DNA from: an uncultured Verrucomicrobiota bacterium
GTDB lineage: Bacteria; Verrucomicrobiota; Kiritimatiellia; CAIQIC01; Lenti-01
Reading direction: 5' to 3'
Assembly: GCA_938003985.1 (NCBI GenBank)
Contig: CALKWZ010000069.1
Coordinates: forward strand, 1-64,000
DNA: 64,000 nucleotides
A model generated the notes under the pieces. That model was not told where the DNA came from, made no database searches, and saw only the letters and a program-made list of their open reading frames with translations. The translations under genes and the position numbers were made by a program. This document shows, piece by piece, positions 59,670-64,000 of this stretch (position 1 is its first letter; each line of letters begins with the position of its first letter).

Positions 59670-60275
59670 TTAATTGCATGTGGTTGTTGAAAGACTTGTA
59701 GTGTCCTGATACTGGCAGGTGCCCCCCAGACACTCGTTGAGCATGCAATTTGCAGCGGGTGTAGCTGCAATTACAGCTGCAATTGCTGCATAACAGGCGA
59801 AGCCCCCAGTGAAAACACCCGCCGTAAAACAGGCGGCTAATGTGCCAGCTGCCGCGCCACCAACGCCGAGAGCTGCAACAGCCCAACACAAAAAGGTGTC
59901 CCATCCGGAGGGCGGAATTTGGGTGAATATGCGGGTCTGCGAGTACTCCATTACAATTGAAGCCGTGCATGTACTGCATGGATCGCTGCTGGGGATGCAT
60001 GATGGAAGGCTGCGAGTTCTGGTTTGCGAATCGCATTCGCCGCAAGGGCCATCTCCATAAATCGGAGACCATAGGCTCCATGGTCCAGGTTGCCCAGAGC
60101 ATTTATAGCCCTGCCATGGTATGCAATCCCCAGAGTACTTGTCATAGTCGTGGCAAGGCGGGCATGTATCCTGTGAGGCCATTACGGTGTTACTTTGAAA
60201 CAGTGCGGCGGAAAGCGCAACTACTATGAATCGGGTCTTGAGAGAGCGTACTCGGGCAGTATGTGTAGATTTCAT
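59670..60275 (-). CDS. Exported Cys-rich protein with TSP1-like segment
   Basis: A 201-residue protein. A signal peptide (about 1-34) is followed by a Cys-rich region: CPPCHDYDKYSGDCIPWQGY, then GPWSLWSPIYGDGPCGECDS (about 64-83) and QTRTRSLPSC, which recalls the W-x-x-W-S...C...R-x-R layout of thrombospondin type 1 repeats. Then comes a Gly/Ala-rich hydrophobic stretch (about 130-170) that could be a bacteriocin-like or membrane-inserting segment, and a final NECLGGTCQYQ. The second in-frame ATG is preferred because AGGAGA is too close to the first. Function unknown; it is upstream of the hypothetical gene. Confidence 0.6.
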   Translation of the reverse strand: MKSTHTARVRSLKTRFIVVALSAALFQSNTVMASQDTCPPCHDYDKYSGDCIPWQGYKCSGQPGPWSLWSPIYGDGPCGECDSQTRTRSLPSCIPSSDPCSTCTASIVMEYSQTRIFTQIPPSGWDTFLCWAVAALGVGGAAAGTLAACFTAGVFTGGFACYAAIAAVIAATPAANCMLNECLGGTCQYQDTTSLSTTTCN

Positions 60276-60280
60276 ATGCT

Positions 60281-61075
60281 TCATTCTCCTGCTGTTGATG
60301 TCGTCGTGAGGGCGGACGCCATGATCTTTTCAAAATCTTTTTGCATTCGGGCGACGAAGGCGGGTTGGCGGATTTCGACGTTCATTTCGTCGCTTTGGAG
60401 GGTGCCGGCCATGGTGAGGTTGGCGCTGCCGAGCAGGGCGATCTGGTTGTCCACCAGGATCATCTTTTTGTGCAGGATTCGGTAGCCGCTCATGAACCGA
60501 ACGCGGATGCCGGATTGTTCCAGCTCGCGGGCGAAATTGTAGGTGGCTTCGCGGACGCGGGCGCTGGTGCCGGAGCCGTATTCGCTGACGACGACCACGT
60601 CGAGGCCTTGCCGCGCCTTCTCGGCCAGCGCGGCGTAGAAATCCTTGATAGGGCTCGTGGAGCTGCCGGAAATGTAGTAGGCGCTGACCCAGATGGAGGT
60701 TTGGGCGTTCTGTACGGCTTCGAGGATGGCCTGGCCGAAGGGGCGGGTGGGGAGAAGGCGGACAAAACTGGAATCCCCTTCCACAAGGCGCAGTGCGCTG
60801 CGAATGCCGAGCGCGCGGTCGGCCATGGCGGGATCGTCGTAGAAAACGGTTCGAACGGCGGCCTTGGGGATGTTCTGCATCGTAACACGGGGTGCGCCGT
60901 CCTGGAACACGTAGCCGCCGGTTTGCACCATGAGAACCCGGCCGGTAAGACTGGAGCCATCGCGGAGGGAAATTTCGTCGGCTCGGGAAGCGGCGGACAG
61001 AAGCAGGAGGAGCACGCCAAATATGGCTAAACTGGAGCCGGCACGACCTCGTGCCGGGAGTGGGAATCTCAACAT
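60281..61075 (-). CDS. Exported phospholipase-D-like protein (one HKD motif)
   Basis: A 264-residue protein. An N-terminal hydrophobic segment (LAIFGVLLLLLSAASRA) serves as signal peptide. It is followed by an SH3-like N-domain (ISLRDGSSLTGRVLMVQTGG) and a PLD domain with HKKMILVDNQIALLGSANLT (about 203-222, the HxKxxxxD motif). With one motif it would act as a dimer, as PLD nucleases such as Nuc do. Its start is uncertain: the chosen ATG (61075) falls in a heptamer-word repeat, and the first residues (LRFPLPARGRAG) are encoded by a palindrome. It is minus-strand, downstream of the three-motif PLD gene. Confidence 0.7.
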   Translation of the reverse strand: MLRFPLPARGRAGSSLAIFGVLLLLLSAASRADEISLRDGSSLTGRVLMVQTGGYVFQDGAPRVTMQNIPKAAVRTVFYDDPAMADRALGIRSALRLVEGDSSFVRLLPTRPFGQAILEAVQNAQTSIWVSAYYISGSSTSPIKDFYAALAEKARQGLDVVVVSEYGSGTSARVREATYNFARELEQSGIRVRFMSGYRILHKKMILVDNQIALLGSANLTMAGTLQSDEMNVEIRQPAFVARMQKDFEKIMASALTTTSTAGE

Positions 61076-61106
61076 CCAATTTCCAACGTCCAACATCCAA
61101 TGACCA
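61038..61106. repeat. Palindrome plus heptamer-phased CCAA array at the PLD gene start
   Basis: CCGGCAC-GACCTC-GTGCCGG (61038-61057) is followed by five imperfect 7-nt words of the form (N)3CCAA (61070-61106). The composite overlaps the N-terminus of the one-motif PLD gene. Beyond it up to 61190 are further short inverted pairs such as GGACGA/TCGTCC. Confidence 0.65.
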
Positions 61107-61212
61107 AGGGGACGGCCGAACAGCCCGGACGACACGGCGGTCGTCCCTCCAGAACAGCCCGGCGGTCTCGGCGAGACGGCCCTATCATGACGAGCCTGTG
61201 CCACGGCGGTAT

Positions 61213-63129
61213 TCACGGGGTGGCCTCCGTTTCCGCGCCGAAAGATTCGAGAAACTGGTATTTATCCGAAGCGTCCATGTTCTTGGCATGGCGGATGAGG
61301 GTGAGTTCCCGTTCCCAAGCCTCGCGGCTGGACATGTCGCTGACGGCGGGGCGGCTGAAGAAGTAGTCGGCCAGCCACTTCTGCTGTTGCGGGTAAACGA
61401 CGAGGGCGCTGGATTCGTAGACCCGGGAGCCATCCAAGGCGCCTTCCGACCAGTTGTGCGAACCGACGAGGACCTTGCACAGGTCCACCGAGACGAATTT
61501 CTCGTGCATCGGCAGGGTGGGGAGGCTCAGGCGGACGTCGATGCCCTTGGCGCGCAGTCGTTCGGCCCAGCGGGAGTGGGCTTCGTATAGGGCGTCTTGC
61601 GGCGAAACCGGCACATGGAGCAAGAGGCCAACGTATACGCCCCGGGTGGCAGCCTTCACCAATTCGGAAACGATTTGACCCTGGAAGCCCGCCGCGGCTT
61701 TCTCTCCGGGTTCGGCGACCTTGTACATGGCGATCAGGATGGTTTGGCGGGCATTGCGGATCAGGTCGAGCAGCACGGGGGCGTAGGCTTCGTCCGGCAG
61801 GTAGGCGGTCCAGGCGTTGGTTTCCAACGGCGGGAAATCCACATGCTCCACCAGATGATCCCAATCGGTGCGGGGGGCCGTGGGCGGCAGGCCGACCGGC
61901 CATTTTCCAACGGACGCCGCATTGGTCGCAACGGGTGCCGCTTGCGCCTGAAGCGGGACGAACGGCTGGCAGACCTTGGCGAATTCATCCATCCACTTGG
62001 CGTACCATGCGGCCAGTTCGGGAGAGTCGAAACAGAGCATATCTTCCACGTTCAAGGACATGGCGCCCTTGGTCCAGTTGGCGGAACCCGTCCAGAAGAA
62101 GCGACCATCGACGACGCAAGTTTTCATGTGCAGGTTTTCGCGATCCGAACCGAACGTGCGGATTTCGACGCCGGCGGTCGCCAGGTTTTGCAGGACTTCC
62201 AGATTGCCCGAGCCCAACATGCCGACGTCGGCCAGGATGCGGATGGCGCAGCCTCCGGCTTGGGCACGTTCGGTCAATGCGGACACGATGCGGTCTTCGT
62301 TCAAGAGGAAGATGGCGACGTCGATGCGGCTAGTGGCGGAGCGGATTTGCGCGGCCAAGCGGTCGAACGGTTCGGGATCGGGCAGAAAAAAACTCTCGGG
62401 AGCCGGCACCGTAAATCTTCGGATTCCGGGCGCATTCACCCGGCCGGGAGGCGTGCGGACGACCGGCGGTTTGGGCAATGGGAAGGTCAGGCGCGCGGGC
62501 TTCGCGCCGGAGCCATGGACTTCGGAGGCCATGTCGGAGGCCGTCAACTCATCCATTTTGGCCAAATAGACCGCAGCCAGCGCGGGCGAGGCGATTTTGA
62601 GGGTGTCCTCGAAATTCAGGTCGAACGCCTGCTGGGTCCAGTTGGCGGTGCCCGCGATGACGGTTTCCCCGTCTATCACGAGGTTTTTCATGTGCATCTT
62701 GCCGGATTTAGGCGGTTCGATCAGGTAGAGTTGCACTCCGTGGCGAGTCAGCTTGTCCAAGGTAGGTTGTTGGGCGGCCTCGCCCATGGTGACGTCCGTC
62801 AGCAGGCGCACGCGGATGCCTTTGGCCGGCAACACGCACAGCGCGTCGATCAAATCGGGGTGGGTGACGTAGAACTGGGCAAGGTCCACGCGACCGGTGG
62901 CGGCGCGCAATTCGTTCAGGACCAGATTGAGCGCCTCGCCGCGCGGGGAAAACGCAATCGTCACTTCATCGGCGCTGGCGGAGAACGGTTTTGCCAGCAG
63001 AAACAGGATAACCGTCAGATGCTTGGCATCAGCAGGAAATCGCCAGCGCCGAAGCTTCTGGCGTCTGGCGTCTGGCGTCTGGCGTCTGGCGTCTGGCGTC
63101 TGGCGTCTGAAATTCACGCCATGCATCAT
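61213..63129 (-). CDS. Exported protein with three phospholipase-D-like domains
   Basis: About 638 residues if started at 63129. The part after the signal-like segment (HLTVILFLLAKPFSASADEV, about 47-66) holds three PLD-type domains with motifs HMKNLVIDGETVIAGTANWT (about 145-164), HMKTCVVDGRFFWTGSANWT (about 333-352) and HEKFVSVDLCKVLVGSHNWS (about 545-564). Each has the HxK...D residues, so an odd number of half-sites is present. The N-terminal 35 residues (RRQTPDARRQTPDARRQTPD) come from a 7-nt tandem repeat, so the true start may be downstream of it. It may be a secreted nuclease or lipase; the target is unknown. The one-motif PLD gene follows 137 nt later. Confidence 0.72.
   Translation of the reverse strand: MMHGVNFRRQTPDARRQTPDARRQKLRRWRFPADAKHLTVILFLLAKPFSASADEVTIAFSPRGEALNLVLNELRAATGRVDLAQFYVTHPDLIDALCVLPAKGIRVRLLTDVTMGEAAQQPTLDKLTRHGVQLYLIEPPKSGKMHMKNLVIDGETVIAGTANWTQQAFDLNFEDTLKIASPALAAVYLAKMDELTASDMASEVHGSGAKPARLTFPLPKPPVVRTPPGRVNAPGIRRFTVPAPESFFLPDPEPFDRLAAQIRSATSRIDVAIFLLNEDRIVSALTERAQAGGCAIRILADVGMLGSGNLEVLQNLATAGVEIRTFGSDRENLHMKTCVVDGRFFWTGSANWTKGAMSLNVEDMLCFDSPELAAWYAKWMDEFAKVCQPFVPLQAQAAPVATNAASVGKWPVGLPPTAPRTDWDHLVEHVDFPPLETNAWTAYLPDEAYAPVLLDLIRNARQTILIAMYKVAEPGEKAAAGFQGQIVSELVKAATRGVYVGLLLHVPVSPQDALYEAHSRWAERLRAKGIDVRLSLPTLPMHEKFVSVDLCKVLVGSHNWSEGALDGSRVYESSALVVYPQQQKWLADYFFSRPAVSDMSSREAWERELTLIRHAKNMDASDKYQFLESFGAETEATP
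63057..63109. repeat. Seven-nt tandem repeat at the start of the PLD gene
   Basis: Seven perfect copies of TCTGGCG and a partial eighth lie at the N-terminus of the three-motif PLD gene. Since 7 is not a multiple of 3, gain or loss of one unit shifts the reading frame of anything upstream of it. Confidence 0.9.
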
Positions 63130-63209
63130 GTATAGACTTGGTTGAAAATCAAGCCGGGAATGGCGGCAAACGATAATTTAACATTTGCCGGGATGGCTGT
63201 TCACTTGAT

Positions 63210-63288
63210 CATTGGATATTGAACATTGGTTATTGGATATTCGGATCGAGAGCCGTAGGTCCTCAATATCCAATATCCAAAGCTCAAG
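63210..63288. repeat. Heptamer-word inverted element after the glycosidase gene
   Basis: The left arm ATTGGATATTGAACATTGG... (63210-63243) and right arm TCAATATCCAATATCCAAAG (63263-63282) are imperfect inverted repeats made of 7-nt words (TTGGATA, TTGAACA). The right arm reaches the stop codon of the GHL10 gene at 63284. Confidence 0.68.
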
Positions 63289-64000
63289 GCACGGGCCGGG
63301 TGATGCCTTGGCGGAGGGCGGGGAGGGTTTCGTCGCGGAGGGTGCCGGTGAGGTCGAAGAGCAGGAAGCCCGGGCAGCCGGCCTGGCGCAGCAGCGCGAT
63401 CTGGCGCGCGACCTGCGCGGGATCGAGGCGCGATTCGTCGGCCGTGACGCCGATGCCGGGGAAGATGCGGCCGGCGGCGCCCGGATAGGAAACCTGCGTG
63501 CGCACGAGGCGGGCGAATTCGGCGGACGACTCGGTATAGTTCATCGGCGTCAGGAAATCGACGGTGCCGGCGCGCAGCCAGTCGGGCCAGTATTGCGCGA
63601 TGTTGCCGCCGTCGGGCGCGGCGATGCCGAAGACCGCGGCGGAGAGTTTCGCGTTGGGATTCGCGCGGCGCAGCGTGGCGCGGATATCGGCCACGAGCCG
63701 GGTGACGTCGGCCGTGCGCCATTTGCGGAATTCGGCGTTGCGCTTGCCGCCGGCGAGGACGTCGGCCGGCCAGCGCTTGCACTTCTTGCGGGTGTCGGCC
63801 TCGAAGCGCGCGCGGGTGGACGCGGAATAGCAGCTCAGCGAGTCGGGCAGCCGGATGTAGTCGAGATGGATGCCGTCGATGCCCGGATAGTTGCGCGCGA
63901 TTTCCTCGACGACGGCCAGCAGCAGCGCGCGGTTGGCGTTGTGGTGGGGGCTCAGCCAAGGGCGCGTGGTGCCGGCATCGGAGACCTGCAGGCGGCCTTC
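63284..64000 (-). CDS. Glycoside hydrolase-like (GHL10/DUF187-type) protein, partial
   Basis: The C-terminal part of a family 10-like glycosidase, continuing beyond the window's right edge on the minus strand. About 238 residues are visible. RPWLSPHHNANRALLLAVVE leads to GIDGIHLDYIRLPDS (first about 60 residues), the strand-end Asp motif of GHL10 proteins. KLSAAVFGIAAPDGGNIAQY and WLRAGTVDFLTPMNYTESSA follow, with the second acidic site. The final GFLLFDLTGTLRDETLPAL is the barrel's last helix. Such proteins are secreted and probably act on polysaccharide; none of the signal region is visible. Confidence 0.8.
   Translation of the reverse strand, partial: EGRLQVSDAGTTRPWLSPHHNANRALLLAVVEEIARNYPGIDGIHLDYIRLPDSLSCYSASTRARFEADTRKKCKRWPADVLAGGKRNAEFRKWRTADVTRLVADIRATLRRANPNAKLSAAVFGIAAPDGGNIAQYWPDWLRAGTVDFLTPMNYTESSAEFARLVRTQVSYPGAAGRIFPGIGVTADESRLDPAQVARQIALLRQAGCPGFLLFDLTGTLRDETLPALRQGITRPVP

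Noticed and set aside
63057..63109. CRISPR array
   Set aside because: The 7-nt perfect tandem has no spacers, and no cas genes are in the window. The same holds for the other heptamer arrays.

Overview
The window is high-GC bacterial chromosome, roughly two-thirds G+C by eye, and carries mostly ordinary chromosomal genes in short operons. Gram-negative traits are clear: porin-like and OmpW-like beta-barrels, a MarR/RND/TolC-type pump set, a PagL-like lipid A deacylase and an LPS-kinase-like protein. A PEP-CTERM protein, secreted GH13 enzymes ending in 'SDGDGMPDDWE' calcium-type repeats, RNase HIII, a CdaA/CdaR pair, class II ribonucleotide reductase and ThyX together suggest the PVC superphylum, perhaps Kiritimatiellota or Verrucomicrobiota. 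That placement is inference; the rRNA fragments should settle it.

Layout. 0-0.6 kb: 3' end of 23S rRNA, then 5S rRNA and a terminator. 0.7-4.2 kb: VanZ-like membrane protein, porin-like protein and two small exported proteins. 4.8-13.3 kb: two very large secreted alpha-amylase-family enzymes. 13.4-18.4 kb: a methyltransferase, an 820-bp tandem duplication carrying two frameshifted carboxypeptidase-regulatory-like membrane genes, a secreted protein and an RDD protein. 18.8-31.4 kb: YgfK-like oxidoreductase, double-ArsR regulator, PAP2 phosphatase, PPK2, nucleotidyltransferase, a probable new small RNA, peptidase-like and BON lipoproteins, then rnhC-FAH-trmB. 31.4-36.6 kb: an AT-richer orphan gene, then dacA-cdaR-TPR-YdjY, then msrB. 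36.9-45.9 kb: DNA glycosylase, then one long minus-strand array marR-OMF-MFP-RND-kinase-PagL-AEC. 46-49.8 kb: PEP-CTERM protein, then SRP RNA-dnaX-ybaB-recR. 49.8-53.8 kb: fdrA-DUF1116-cyclase operon. 54-58.5 kb: two paralogous barrels, nrdJ and thyX. 58.6-64 kb: an AT-richer island with two secreted proteins, then two exported phospholipase-D-like proteins and a partial GHL10 glycoside hydrolase.

The least conventional content lies between genes. Two 179-nt elements (26.7 and 36.7 kb) keep a nearly identical core while their stems differ by compensatory changes. A probable ~177-nt RNA (27.0-27.2 kb) has a near-consensus promoter, an intrinsic terminator and C-rich loops. The SRP RNA has a long helix extending well beyond the conserved domain. 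Several families of small palindromes and arrays of 7-nt imperfect words are interspersed, and some run into coding sequence. Among proteins, the RND permease lacks the usual proton-relay residues, and FdrA/DUF1116 are paired with a cyclase-family hydrolase instead of the E. coli third partner.

All calls come from reading the sequence; no database search was run.
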